Positions 8,973 to 18,231 of a stretch of DNA of 64,000 bases are shown here, piece after piece. A program made the translations under genes and the position numbers. The notes beneath the pieces are model-generated. The model did no database searches. It was not told the DNA's origin and was given only the letters and a program-made list of their open reading frames with translations. Source of the DNA: Micavibrio sp. UBA1850 (GTDB lineage: Bacteria; Pseudomonadota; Alphaproteobacteria; Micavibrionales; Micavibrionaceae); assembly GCA_002338525.1 (NCBI GenBank), contig DDIM01000007.1:375-64374 (forward strand), read 5' to 3'. Within the stretch, counting starts at the first letter, position 1; every line of letters starts with the position of its first letter.

Positions 8973-10186
8973 TAACTCTTTTTCCCATTGTTATTAACCG
9001 ACAACAAATCTGCATTAGCCTTGGCACGCTGCTCTTTTAACTGCATGCTAAGGAAAAGCGCTAAATTTCTAGTTTCTTGCACCATAAGGTTATAATGCTC
9101 GTGTGATAGCATAAAGTCTGTAGCAAGGTTTAAAACATCTCCTGCGTATAGGTTATTTTCGCTGTCCATTTGTTCAATCCCTAATGAAACAGGGTTTCTA
9201 TGCGTAAGCATCATGATGTCCATTTGGGCCTGACGGCTAGGCGCGTCGCCATAAAGCAATGTAATCTCATCATTTGTCATGCCCACCTCTTCTAAAGTTG
9301 CACGCTGATAAGGTGACATAACCTGATCACTAGGCGCTTTAAATGCAGCAAATGACATTATAGAATCACGGCAAAACCCTTGATATTGCCAATATCCATA
9401 CATATCCAGTAACAGTTCTTGGCGATCGAAATCATCAAAATACTCAGACGGCAAAACATCCAGAGTAAAGCCGCCACAAACGTTTTCAACAAAAGCGTTC
9501 AAATGGGCAGGCCCCTCGGTGCCTTGCGGATCATTACCCTCAACCGTATATTTACCAAAATGATAAACAGGAGAAATATCAGAATTAACCTTGTTGGCAT
9601 CCGCAATGCTACACACACCATCCGTCACACCGCCAAGTTCGCTGTCTGAACAAGAATTATTAATAAAATGATCAAAGCGCGCACGGCTATAGGCCGAAGC
9701 CCCAGATCCAGAGGGGGACCCTAGCCCTCCAGTCTGTTGCGCTATGCTGTTTTGCAGCAATGTTCTATTTACACTTTTCGCCTTGAAGGATGATGCCAAA
9801 TAATTGCTGGAATTAGAAATTCTAGAACACACAGGTTCTGAAGGCTGGGCGGCTACTGCATACCGTGTTTTTAAGTCTTCAATGGTTTTTTTCGTAACTT
9901 CTTCTTGTTTACTGTCCATCAACGTAGAAATGGTTTTCATAGTGTCCATATCGCTAATCGTCCATTGCTTTGCCATGTTTGCAAATGCAGGCTGAATAAC
10001 TTCGGGCACCCACCAAAACTCAATCCATAAAGAGGTTGATGCCAGATTTGTTGCTATGTTTGACACCACGCTTGCAACGGTGCTTGCGTGTTCTGTTGCA
10101 ACACACTGCGCACGAGCCATTGAAGGTGTCAAAAGCATGACCCCGACAATTGTTACTATGAAACGCTTAATATACAACAAACCCAA
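8972..10186 (-). CDS. Secreted paralogous protein, array member 1 (non-ATG start)
   Basis: First gene of the array. No ATG precedes the signal sequence (IKRFIVTIVGVMLLTPSMARA), so a TTG at 10186 or one just inside is the likely start; the exact one is uncertain and no clear ribosome binding site is seen. The mature protein begins QCVATEHAS and has an aromatic helix (LWIEFWWVPEVIQPAF), a helical stretch, the block PSEPVCSRISNSSN and GDAPSRQAQMDIMM near the end. The gap of 93 bases to the HlyD gene could hold its own promoter, though I cannot pick one convincingly. Function unknown. Confidence 0.75.
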   Translation of the reverse strand: MGLLYIKRFIVTIVGVMLLTPSMARAQCVATEHASTVASVVSNIATNLASTSLWIEFWWVPEVIQPAFANMAKQWTISDMDTMKTISTLMDSKQEEVTKKTIEDLKTRYAVAAQPSEPVCSRISNSSNYLASSFKAKSVNRTLLQNSIAQQTGGLGSPSGSGASAYSRARFDHFINNSCSDSELGGVTDGVCSIADANKVNSDISPVYHFGKYTVEGNDPQGTEGPAHLNAFVENVCGGFTLDVLPSEYFDDFDRQELLLDMYGYWQYQGFCRDSIMSFAAFKAPSDQVMSPYQRATLEEVGMTNDEITLLYGDAPSRQAQMDIMMLTHRNPVSLGIEQMDSENNLYAGDVLNLATDFMLSHEHYNLMVQETRNLALFLSMQLKEQRAKANADLLSVNNNGKKS

Positions 10187-10279
10187 AAACCAAATTTTTT
10201 AATTAAATCAGCTTATATACTAACACAAAAGGCAAATAAATTACCAACAAAGAACGCTTTTACCTGATATCTTTTGTGT

Positions 10280-11749
10280 TTATCGCTCACTAAGAGATTG
10301 GTTTAGCGTTTTCACAAACGGTTTCAGCAAATATTCCATGACTGTTTTCTTACCTGTCAGAATATCAACCTGCGCCTCCATACCTGTTGTAATTGGCAAA
10401 ACCTCACCCTTACGCACTAGCTCGTTTTGAGCAGTCTGGACACGAACACGATAAAACGTCTCGCCTTGCTCATCCGTGATTGTATCAGGAGAAATCGAAA
10501 TGAGCTCGCCATCCAAACCACCATAAATTGAAAAATCATAAGCTGTAATCTTCACCATAGCGGCTTGTCCGTCACGATCGGCAATTTTAGGACGTAAAAA
10601 CGCAACATCTGACGGCTTAATCTTCGCCTCTACAAATAATGGTTCTCCTTCTGGAACAATTTGCACAATCGGTTGCCCGGGCTGAACAACCCCTCCCTTA
10701 GTATTCACAGTAATATCATGAACAATTCCGTTTACAGGAGACGTAATTTCCGTTTGCGCTTTACGATCCTTTAGGCCAGATAAGGTCTCTTTCAAAGAGT
10801 TGACCTCAACCGTTTTTTCCGCAAGCTCAGCCTGCGCCTCGGCTTTCGTTGTAGAGTCCAGTTCATCTATACGAGACTGCGCCTCGTTCACCGCTGCCCG
10901 CGCACGAGGCTGAGACTTTTGCAGACTATTAAGCTCTGTTAGCTGCTCTCGAATACCACGCTCCAATTGAACCAACTCGATTTTCGGCGCAGATCCGCGC
11001 GCGACAAGAGGCTCAATCATTGCTTTTTCTTGGCGTGACAAGGCAATCACCTGTTTCAAATCGGAAATACGCGACTCCAACTCAATCACTTCTTGCTGAC
11101 GCTGTGTGAGCTGTTGCTCCAAAACATTGCGCTGCTCAACGACGCGGTTCTTGTTTGCCTGGAATGTACGCAGCTCTTCTTGAACAGAATCAGGCGCGCC
11201 CTTTTGCACCTGAGCAGGAAAAGACACTGACTTTGCCCCACTAACCTCAGCTTGAAGGCGCGTAACAGACGCCAAAAGCCCCAGATAACGAGAGCGATTT
11301 GTCTCAAGATCAGAACTTGCAGCAATATCACGTAAACGGACAAGCAACTGCCCCTCTTTTACACGTTCCCCTTTTGTGACAAAGAAATCCTCTACAATTC
11401 CTGCCTCAAGGCTTGCCACTTCTTGCAACTCGCTTGATGGGATAATCTTACCAAACCCGCGCGTTACCTCATCCAAGCTCGCAAAGCTCGCCCAGACAAT
11501 AAACGCAATAAAGAAGGCAACAACAGTTACCAATATTAGATGCCGTGAGAGCGGTAGCTCGTCATCTGTCACGAAAAAACGTTCTGTTTTGGCTTGGATT
11601 TTTTCACTTTGCGTTTGCGTCCATGATTTGCGGATAGCCTCCCAATCATCATGTGAGTTTACGCTAAGGTCAATCGTTGCTTTGCCGCCCTCAGGGATGA
11701 CTTGGTCTGGGGCTTTCCGCGCCTTGCTATTCTCTTTTTTCTTATCCAT
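10280..11749 (-). CDS. Type I secretion periplasmic adaptor (HlyD/LapC family)
   Basis: Membrane-fusion protein linking an inner-membrane ABC exporter to TolC. One N-terminal membrane segment (HLILVTVVAFFIAFIVW, about residues 70-90) is followed by a biotinyl-lipoyl half-motif (VASLEAGIVEDFFVTKGERV), a long coiled coil (about 160-310), the second half-motif (SPVNGIVHDITVNTKGGVV) and a beta-barrel domain ending at TTGMEAQVDILTGKKTV. Length (489 residues) and order fit the adhesin-type exporters. It lies 11 bases after the ABC gene and belongs to the same operon. Confidence 0.93.
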   Translation of the reverse strand: MDKKKENSKARKAPDQVIPEGGKATIDLSVNSHDDWEAIRKSWTQTQSEKIQAKTERFFVTDDELPLSRHLILVTVVAFFIAFIVWASFASLDEVTRGFGKIIPSSELQEVASLEAGIVEDFFVTKGERVKEGQLLVRLRDIAASSDLETNRSRYLGLLASVTRLQAEVSGAKSVSFPAQVQKGAPDSVQEELRTFQANKNRVVEQRNVLEQQLTQRQQEVIELESRISDLKQVIALSRQEKAMIEPLVARGSAPKIELVQLERGIREQLTELNSLQKSQPRARAAVNEAQSRIDELDSTTKAEAQAELAEKTVEVNSLKETLSGLKDRKAQTEITSPVNGIVHDITVNTKGGVVQPGQPIVQIVPEGEPLFVEAKIKPSDVAFLRPKIADRDGQAAMVKITAYDFSIYGGLDGELISISPDTITDEQGETFYRVRVQTAQNELVRKGEVLPITTGMEAQVDILTGKKTVMEYLLKPFVKTLNQSLSER

Positions 11750-11760
11750 GACAACTGCCT

Positions 11761-14097
11761 CTATGCTTCAGTATTTTCTGCTTGTGTCCCGTATTGACGC
11801 GCTTGCAACTTGCTAATCACCTCATCTTTAGGGCCAAAGGCCACCAAACGACCACGATCAACCAAAATCAACTTATCAACCAAGCTTAACATAGCCCCTT
11901 TGTGCGTAATCAATAAAACAGTTTTACCTTTTGTGATTTTCTCAAGGCGCTTTCTTAATCGATTTTCAGACGCCGGATCCATTGATGCTGTTGGCTCGTC
12001 CAACACCATAACAGGGGGATCGTATAGCAAGGACCGTGCAATGGCCACTGACTGTCTTTGACCACCAGACAATGCCTCGCCTCGTTCTCCCACTTGCGTA
12101 TCAAGACCTGTTTCAGTATCTCTCAAAAACTCGGTTACGCCCGCAAGTTCCGCTGCACGTAAAACCGCACGATCGGGCGCCGTTTCATGTCCCATAGTGA
12201 TATTTTCGCGTACACTTCCAAAAAACAGCTGTTCACCTTGTTGAACACCACCGATATTACGTCGCAGATCACCCGGATCAATTTGTCGCACATCCGTGCC
12301 ATCAATCAAAACAGCCCCACTTTCTGGCTGATACAAATTAAGCAAAAGACGCTCTACCGTGGTTTTACCCGATCCAACTGACCCGATAATTCCAACATGG
12401 TCGCCCGGATTAATTGTAAATGTCATCCCATTAACCGCAGGGCGTGTTTGCCCCGGATAGCGGAACACAACATCACGAAACTCGATCTTACCCTCTACAC
12501 GCGGAATAGACACAAAATGCTTGCCCATTGGGCGCTCTACTGGCTTTTTCATCAAATCTTCCAATTGATGTAAAGACTGCCAACTTTGGTTGAAACGAGA
12601 CAAAAGCCCAGCCACTTGCGCCAATGGCGCCATCGCACGGCCTGACAAAATCACACACGCAATCAACGCCCCCATTGAAATAACACCGTTACTAATCAGA
12701 TAAACACCTGAAATTACGATAGCAACACTCACCATTTGTTGAATAAACACAGAATAATTAAGCGCAAATGCTGAAACTCGGCGAGACTTAACAGATGTCT
12801 TCGACGCCTTATCCGTTAGCTCTTCCCACTTACGTTGTGTATGCCCTTCAGCAGCTTGCGTCTTAATGGCTTCCAACCCACTGATAGTCTCAAACAACAA
12901 AGCATTTTTAAGAGCATTTTCATGCAAAGATTCTTTGATAATCTTTTCCATTGGCTTTTGCATCAACCACCCCCCTCCAATCACAAGAGGAAGCGCCACA
13001 AGTGGTACGAACGCAATAGGACCACCGATAATTGCGATAATCACAATAAAGAAAAGCGTGAACGGTAAATCAAGAAGCGCCGCCATCGTCGCACTTGTAA
13101 AAAAGTCACGAATGGTTTCAAATTCACGCATATTGGCCGCCAACACTCCTGCACTTGCAGGACGTTCAGACAATTTCATCCCCAGCATTTGCTCAAACAA
13201 AGCAGCCGATATTTTAACATCCGCCTTACGTCCTGCGACATCCAAAAATAACGCGCGCAAATTCTTCAAAATAAAATCAAATACAAAGGCGACAAATACC
13301 CCAAAGGCAAGCACCCATAATGTATCAAACGCTTGGTTAGGAATAACCCGATCATATACATTCATAATGAAAATCGTACTGGCAAGCGCCAATATATTAA
13401 TGATGACAGATGCCAAAATCACTTCACGATAGATTTTCCAGTTTTCCTTAAGCGTGCCCCAAAACCAGTTGCGCGCCTCTTCAATTGTTGCAGGCCCTGC
13501 ACGATCATCAACACGCGCAATAGGACGAACAAAAAATGCGTAACCGGCATACATGCCCTTTAACTCATCAAGGGTAAGAACCTTTTTTTCTTCATCTGTT
13601 TCAGGGAACTGAACGTGAAAGCGCTTTTGTTTTGAACCACCGCTTTTGCGTTTCTTTTGTCGTGAGGACGGCGCGTCCACCTCATCAATGTTCCATAAAA
13701 TACAAGACTGTTTTCCTTGTAAAACTAAGATACATGGCAAGTTAGGCACAATTGCAAGCGCCTCTATCGATCGCTCGATCAGGCGTGATTGCAATCCTGT
13801 GCGTCCTGCTGCGCGCGAAAATAATTTGGGCGTAATCCCCGTTGGTGGAATAGGCAACCCTGCTGTGAGTGAATTTACACTGGTGCGGCGTCCATAATGC
13901 CCTGCGAGTATCTTCAAACACTCAACAAGCGGCTCCTTGACGGCTAGGCGATCGGCTTCTAACGGCCACCCATCAGTCGGCTCTATGCCAACCTTAGGAA
14001 TAGACCCCTCAGCCTTCGGCTCATTAGTTTTGTCTTTAGAATCAGAAACGGCCGCAGAAGATTCACCCGTGGCCGTTTTAGGAGTTTTATCAGTCAT
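11761..14097 (-). CDS. Type I secretion ABC transporter/ATPase (LapB/LssB-like)
   Basis: Inner-membrane exporter that powers type I secretion. The 778 residues contain an acidic/polar N-terminal extension, a C39-like domain (ECLKILAGHYGRRTSVNSL) that lacks the catalytic cysteine of true C39 peptidases, a six-helix membrane domain (about 225-500) and a nucleotide-binding domain. Walker A is GSVGSGKTT (about residue 570), the signature is LSGGQRQSVAIA, and Walker B is VMVLDEPTASMD. A degenerate C39-like domain is typical of exporters for RTX or large adhesins. No RTX substrate gene is in the window. Confidence 0.93.
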   Translation of the reverse strand: MTDKTPKTATGESSAAVSDSKDKTNEPKAEGSIPKVGIEPTDGWPLEADRLAVKEPLVECLKILAGHYGRRTSVNSLTAGLPIPPTGITPKLFSRAAGRTGLQSRLIERSIEALAIVPNLPCILVLQGKQSCILWNIDEVDAPSSRQKKRKSGGSKQKRFHVQFPETDEEKKVLTLDELKGMYAGYAFFVRPIARVDDRAGPATIEEARNWFWGTLKENWKIYREVILASVIINILALASTIFIMNVYDRVIPNQAFDTLWVLAFGVFVAFVFDFILKNLRALFLDVAGRKADVKISAALFEQMLGMKLSERPASAGVLAANMREFETIRDFFTSATMAALLDLPFTLFFIVIIAIIGGPIAFVPLVALPLVIGGGWLMQKPMEKIIKESLHENALKNALLFETISGLEAIKTQAAEGHTQRKWEELTDKASKTSVKSRRVSAFALNYSVFIQQMVSVAIVISGVYLISNGVISMGALIACVILSGRAMAPLAQVAGLLSRFNQSWQSLHQLEDLMKKPVERPMGKHFVSIPRVEGKIEFRDVVFRYPGQTRPAVNGMTFTINPGDHVGIIGSVGSGKTTVERLLLNLYQPESGAVLIDGTDVRQIDPGDLRRNIGGVQQGEQLFFGSVRENITMGHETAPDRAVLRAAELAGVTEFLRDTETGLDTQVGERGEALSGGQRQSVAIARSLLYDPPVMVLDEPTASMDPASENRLRKRLEKITKGKTVLLITHKGAMLSLVDKLILVDRGRLVAFGPKDEVISKLQARQYGTQAENTEA

Positions 14098-14138
14098 GAT
14101 TGTCTTCCGAAACGAGAATAAGTTCGGAGTTAATCATA

Positions 14139-15500
14139 TCAGTAATTATCGTTGGGGTCTACCTCGGCTTGATAAGCAATATCAAGTGTTGGTAGGAGCT
14201 CTCCACGAAGGGCAAGCAATCTATATACCGCAAACATTTCAAGAATTTCGTTGTTCAAGGCATTTGAACGAGATACAAAAAGCTCGTTTTGCGCATCAAG
14301 TACGTCCAACAATGTACGACGGTCAAGCTCGAACTGATCCATGTATGCGCCAACAACTTGTTGGTTAGCCGCAGCTTGAGAAGTAAACTGCTTCGCACGC
14401 TCACCAGCAGCAAGCATTTGAGCCCATGTTTGTCTCACATCATCTTCCAAAGAGCGCGCCGCATCATTACGGTTTTCTTTAGCTTGTGCGTGACGGTAAA
14501 CAAATTCCTTAACGCGGGCTTTATCAGCACCACCGCGGAACAAGTTCCAGTTCATTGTTACAAGAGCAGACGCTGATTGATCATCATCATTTACGCCCCC
14601 TACATCATCGGCATAACGTGTTGCAAGTTGAAGGTCAACTTGTGGGTACAAAGTTGAACCCGTACCACGCCATTCAGCCTCAGCAACGTTTACGTCAGCT
14701 TCGAATATATCCAATGTTGGGCTGTGTGTTAGTGCATATTTCACTTCTTCGTCGACATCACTGAATAGCGCATCAACAGGAACTAGTGGCATTTGTAGGT
14801 TACCTGGCATGTCACCGACTTCACGAGAAAACGTTGATTCTGAAATACGTAGAGCTTCAATCACGTTCGCTTCATTCGCACGTGAAGCAGCCAAACGAGC
14901 ACGAACCTGCTCAACATCCGCATTCGTTGAACGACCCGCTTCTTCACCATCTTCGATTTGCTTCAAAATATCGATATGCTGAGCAACGTTTTGACGTGCA
15001 ATTTTCAAGAGTTGACGCTGACGCGCAACATCCAAGTAAGCCTCGACCACGTCTAAGCCAACAAATTCTTCTGTTTCACGAACACGGTGTGCCGCAGAAC
15101 GTACACGGTGGTATTGGCGGTCGTTTTCGTATTTAGCTTCAAAGCCATCGAACAAAAGCTGTGTTAATGTAAGGCCAACTTGTGAACGGTATAGCTCATT
15201 ATCATCGCCTGTTCTGGCGCGCGTGCTTGCATCTTCTGTCCATTCAAAGCCCGTATCCGCATCCAAATCAATTGATGGATAGTAAAGGGCTTTTGCTTGA
15301 CGAAGTTCTTCGTCTGTCGCGCGACGGCTGTTTTCAACCACACCCGCTTCCGGGTTTGTTTCAATACCTACCGCAACCGCCTCAACAAGCGTGTCAATTG
15401 CATGAGCATCTTGCGCTAAAACCTGACTAGAAGACAAGCTCCCCGCTGCCAAAATTGTTGTCAATGCGAGTGCCTGACATGTCTTCTTAAGTATCACCAT
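14139..15500 (-). CDS. TolC-family outer-membrane channel (LapE/AggA-like)
   Basis: Outer-membrane exit duct of the type I system. A signal peptide (MVILKKTCQALALTTILAAG to VLAQ) precedes two outer-membrane efflux repeats, each with helical hairpins. Visible TolC-type features are ALYYPSIDLDADTGFEW, VGLTLTQLLFDGFEAKYEND and YMDQFELDRRTLLDVLDAQNE. It is the first gene of the minus-strand operon, 41 bases before the ABC gene. The 15501-15766 interval upstream presumably carries its promoter; I see nothing decisive there. Confidence 0.92.
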   Translation of the reverse strand: MVILKKTCQALALTTILAAGSLSSSQVLAQDAHAIDTLVEAVAVGIETNPEAGVVENSRRATDEELRQAKALYYPSIDLDADTGFEWTEDASTRARTGDDNELYRSQVGLTLTQLLFDGFEAKYENDRQYHRVRSAAHRVRETEEFVGLDVVEAYLDVARQRQLLKIARQNVAQHIDILKQIEDGEEAGRSTNADVEQVRARLAASRANEANVIEALRISESTFSREVGDMPGNLQMPLVPVDALFSDVDEEVKYALTHSPTLDIFEADVNVAEAEWRGTGSTLYPQVDLQLATRYADDVGGVNDDDQSASALVTMNWNLFRGGADKARVKEFVYRHAQAKENRNDAARSLEDDVRQTWAQMLAAGERAKQFTSQAAANQQVVGAYMDQFELDRRTLLDVLDAQNELFVSRSNALNNEILEMFAVYRLLALRGELLPTLDIAYQAEVDPNDNY

Positions 15501-15766
15501 TAGAGTAACTCCTTCATTCCTCTTATAAATATAAAATCTTTTTTGATCCTTGTGATTTGATTTTTAAAAAAGGCAAAAACCACAAAAAATGCCTATAATT
15601 CCTCTATTTATGAACTTTTTCTTCCATCAAAGCAAGTGTAAATCATACAAAAATTAGGTCGCGCAACGCCTCTACCCCTCTATAAACCAAGGAAACCCGC
15701 AACTGTGTGACATATTAACCACACCTCACAGCGTCAGTAACGTTAAAATATGTCCGGGCACCGTCC

Positions 15767-17473
15767 CTATGCGTCTCGCTGAAATGCCCATTTTACCTGA
15801 TCACCACATGAGCCAGATAATACAGAAAATTTCAAAACCAGCTGTTTTGTCTTTATCGGGACAGAGGCCTGCATGCCGTCGCCCATGTAAATACTATCCT
15901 CTATGTGGATTTGCGCGCCAGAACATTGAAAGCGCCATCCAACGCCACTAAACAACCGTAACAGCGCCATATCACCATTTCGAACCAACGATACGCGAAC
16001 ACGGGGGTGCAGATGAAAACGAATGGCCACCTCCATATCCTCTTCACAGGCAGCCGACGAGTACAAACTATCCTCCCCGCGGATGTCTTGCCCCTTGTCT
16101 GACACATAAAGCCTACGAATATGCTTGGCTTGCTTTTTCGCGCCCTCTCCAAACGAGTAACCATCATGCATGGCCTCTAACAATATTGCCCCCTTGTGCT
16201 CTGATCGCTCAGAAAGTACCTGAGACGGTTTTGCGCGGATGCTTCCATCTTCGCGCGCACTCATGACATCGCGATTTCCTAACGTTAAGGTACTGTGAGC
16301 CGAGGTTCTACGCAGCGCATCGCGCCACAAGTCATTATTTGTATGCGTTCCGCAATTCACCACTATACGGTCACGACCATGCGACAACTCAAACGCTAAA
16401 GGCGCAAAATGTGCATGACGATCAAATGGTGTAGGTGGCGCATTGCCAACATCCATCATGATTGTTGTTCGCCCTTGCGTTAAACGTTCATATTTGGAGT
16501 TTGGAAGAGATTTAACAATTTTTTTATTTTGCCCCACCTGGTGCAATATCAAATCCAATATTTTGTCATAGCTTTCCTGACCGCCATGAAAGACTGCTAA
16601 ATTCTTATCCGTGTATCTGAAAAACTTCAACGCTTGCGCCATGCGGTCTATGCCATGTTGGATTTCTGATGGGCACGCCATATTCACGGCAGAAAACAAA
16701 CGCCGAATGTCTAAACAATGACGCGAAATCTCAACAAGCTTTTCAGGGTTTCTAGTAATGTGACCGCCATCCTCAAGGATTTGTACATCAAGAGCCTCAA
16801 TAAATGATTTCGTGGCAACCTCGATCCACGTCATAACTTTAGGATCGCGCGTCATATCAGGGTCCGCTGACAAGCAGAGCGCTATATTCAGCAAAGCCGC
16901 AGCCTCTAATAAATAGTCTCGCCCCCCTGTGACATTTACCAAACCGCCAGAAAGTCTTTTATATATAAACGATGCGTCTTGATTTAAAATTAAAGACACT
17001 AATGACTGATATGAATCCGTTGCACTCGCCCCATGAAAATCATAAGTCCGTAGCAATGCCATACACCGCTTTGCTATCACCTTATTATCTGCAAAAGCCC
17101 GACTTGTTTTGGGCCTTTTTTTGTACGCCCCATACCGCTCGACCCAACTCGCAACAAGAACGCGCGCGCTTTTACGCGCTTGTTCCCCGCCCATAGCCTT
17201 TAAGTCATAAAGCCACGAGAAATTATGTCGTTCTGCACAAGCCGCAACCGACCAGAACGCATCTACGCCCGCCTCAAAGCCGGCAGGATATTGTGCCAAA
17301 CCACTAAGCAGCCATTGCCCATAATTAGATTGTGATGGCCAAGGATCACTTGGCCAAATGGCAAGAGGCGCACGAGCGATATTATCGGCCACCTCACTTC
17401 GCCGCCCCTTTAAAAAAGGACGCACCGGCGCACTCAACGCCTGCGAAACTTTAGATGACAACCCCTCACTCAT
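15767..17473 (-). CDS. Heparinase II/III-family protein
   Basis: The C-terminal half has the beta-sandwich signature of heparinase II/III proteins (HAHFAPLAFELSHGRDRIVV, then NCGTHTNNDLWRDALRRTS and SAHSTLTLGNRDVM), after an all-helical toroid-like N-terminal half. Enzymes of this fold cleave acidic polysaccharides by beta-elimination, but the version common in alphaproteobacteria beside rsmB has no settled substrate. No signal peptide is visible. It starts 9 bases after rpe, so the two are probably co-transcribed. Length (568 residues) is usual for the family. Confidence 0.88.
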   Translation of the reverse strand: MSEGLSSKVSQALSAPVRPFLKGRRSEVADNIARAPLAIWPSDPWPSQSNYGQWLLSGLAQYPAGFEAGVDAFWSVAACAERHNFSWLYDLKAMGGEQARKSARVLVASWVERYGAYKKRPKTSRAFADNKVIAKRCMALLRTYDFHGASATDSYQSLVSLILNQDASFIYKRLSGGLVNVTGGRDYLLEAAALLNIALCLSADPDMTRDPKVMTWIEVATKSFIEALDVQILEDGGHITRNPEKLVEISRHCLDIRRLFSAVNMACPSEIQHGIDRMAQALKFFRYTDKNLAVFHGGQESYDKILDLILHQVGQNKKIVKSLPNSKYERLTQGRTTIMMDVGNAPPTPFDRHAHFAPLAFELSHGRDRIVVNCGTHTNNDLWRDALRRTSAHSTLTLGNRDVMSAREDGSIRAKPSQVLSERSEHKGAILLEAMHDGYSFGEGAKKQAKHIRRLYVSDKGQDIRGEDSLYSSAACEEDMEVAIRFHLHPRVRVSLVRNGDMALLRLFSGVGWRFQCSGAQIHIEDSIYMGDGMQASVPIKTKQLVLKFSVLSGSCGDQVKWAFQRDA

Positions 17474-17482
17474 GCCGCTTAA

Positions 17483-18133
17483 TTACCCCCGAATGGCCTT
17501 AATATTACTTGCATATTTATCTGGCCCGCCTTTAAACGTTGCGCTCCCAGCCACCAAAACATTAGCCCCCGCACCAATAACTTTAGGCGCGGTCTCTGGG
17601 TTAACGCCTCCATCGACTTGTAAGTCAATATCACGGCCAGTCGCCTCGATCATTTGGCGCGCTTGCGATATCTTATCCATTAGCGGGATAAACGCCTGTC
17701 CGCCAAACCCCGGATTAACAGTCATAATCAAGATCAGATCAACCAAATCCATAATATTATCTAAAACACTCAAAGGTGTTGCAGGATTAAGCGCAATCCC
17801 AGCCTTTTTGCCCATTACCTTAATAGATTGCAAAGAGCGATGATAATGAGGCCCTGCCTCCGGGTGGATTGTAATGATATCCGCACCAGCATTAGCAAAC
17901 GATTCTAGGTAGGGATCACATGGCGAAATCATTAGATGAACGTCAAAAACTTTATCACTATGCGGACGAAGGGCCTTCACAACATCAGGCCCAATTGTGA
18001 TATTGGGAACGTAATGACCGTCCATCACATCGATATGGATATAATCAGCGCCGGCCTCATCAACCAATCGAACCTCTTCGCCAAGCTTGGCAAAATCAGC
18101 AGACAAAATAGAAGGTGAAATTTTTACACTCAT
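17483..18133 (-). CDS. rpe: Ribulose-phosphate 3-epimerase
   Basis: Interconverts D-ribulose 5-phosphate and D-xylulose 5-phosphate in the pentose phosphate pathway. The whole TIM barrel is present in 216 residues: ISPSILSADFAKLGEE at the start, the metal/catalytic segment HIDVMDGHYVPNITIGP, DVHLMISP, the MTVNPGFGGQAFIP loop and the second catalytic Asp in LQVDGGVNPETA. It lies between rsmB and the heparinase-like gene on the same strand, an order common in alphaproteobacteria. Confidence 0.97.
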   Translation of the reverse strand: MSVKISPSILSADFAKLGEEVRLVDEAGADYIHIDVMDGHYVPNITIGPDVVKALRPHSDKVFDVHLMISPCDPYLESFANAGADIITIHPEAGPHYHRSLQSIKVMGKKAGIALNPATPLSVLDNIMDLVDLILIMTVNPGFGGQAFIPLMDKISQARQMIEATGRDIDLQVDGGVNPETAPKVIGAGANVLVAGSATFKGGPDKYASNIKAIRG

Positions 18134-18231
18134 GAAGACTCAACTCTTACGTTAAAAGATTTAGAAATAACAATCGAAAAATCGTTATCATGACTATATC
18201 AGAAACTCAAACCTTATGTCGAGTTTTTGCC

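Noticed and set aside
3184..10186. Array proteins as VirB5/TrbJ-type type IV secretion subunits
   Set aside because: Helical, signal-bearing proteins of similar size exist there, but no VirB4, VirB8-10 or coupling protein gene is near and I see no diagnostic motif.
10187..10279. A separate promoter for the five-gene array
   Set aside because: AT-rich with several partial -35/-10 combinations, none near consensus with proper spacing.
10280..15500. An RTX adhesin substrate expected for the LapEBC-like exporter
   Set aside because: No gene with Asp/Gly-rich nonapeptide repeats is present in the window; the five secreted paralogues have Sec signals and no RTX repeats, so they are not called substrates.
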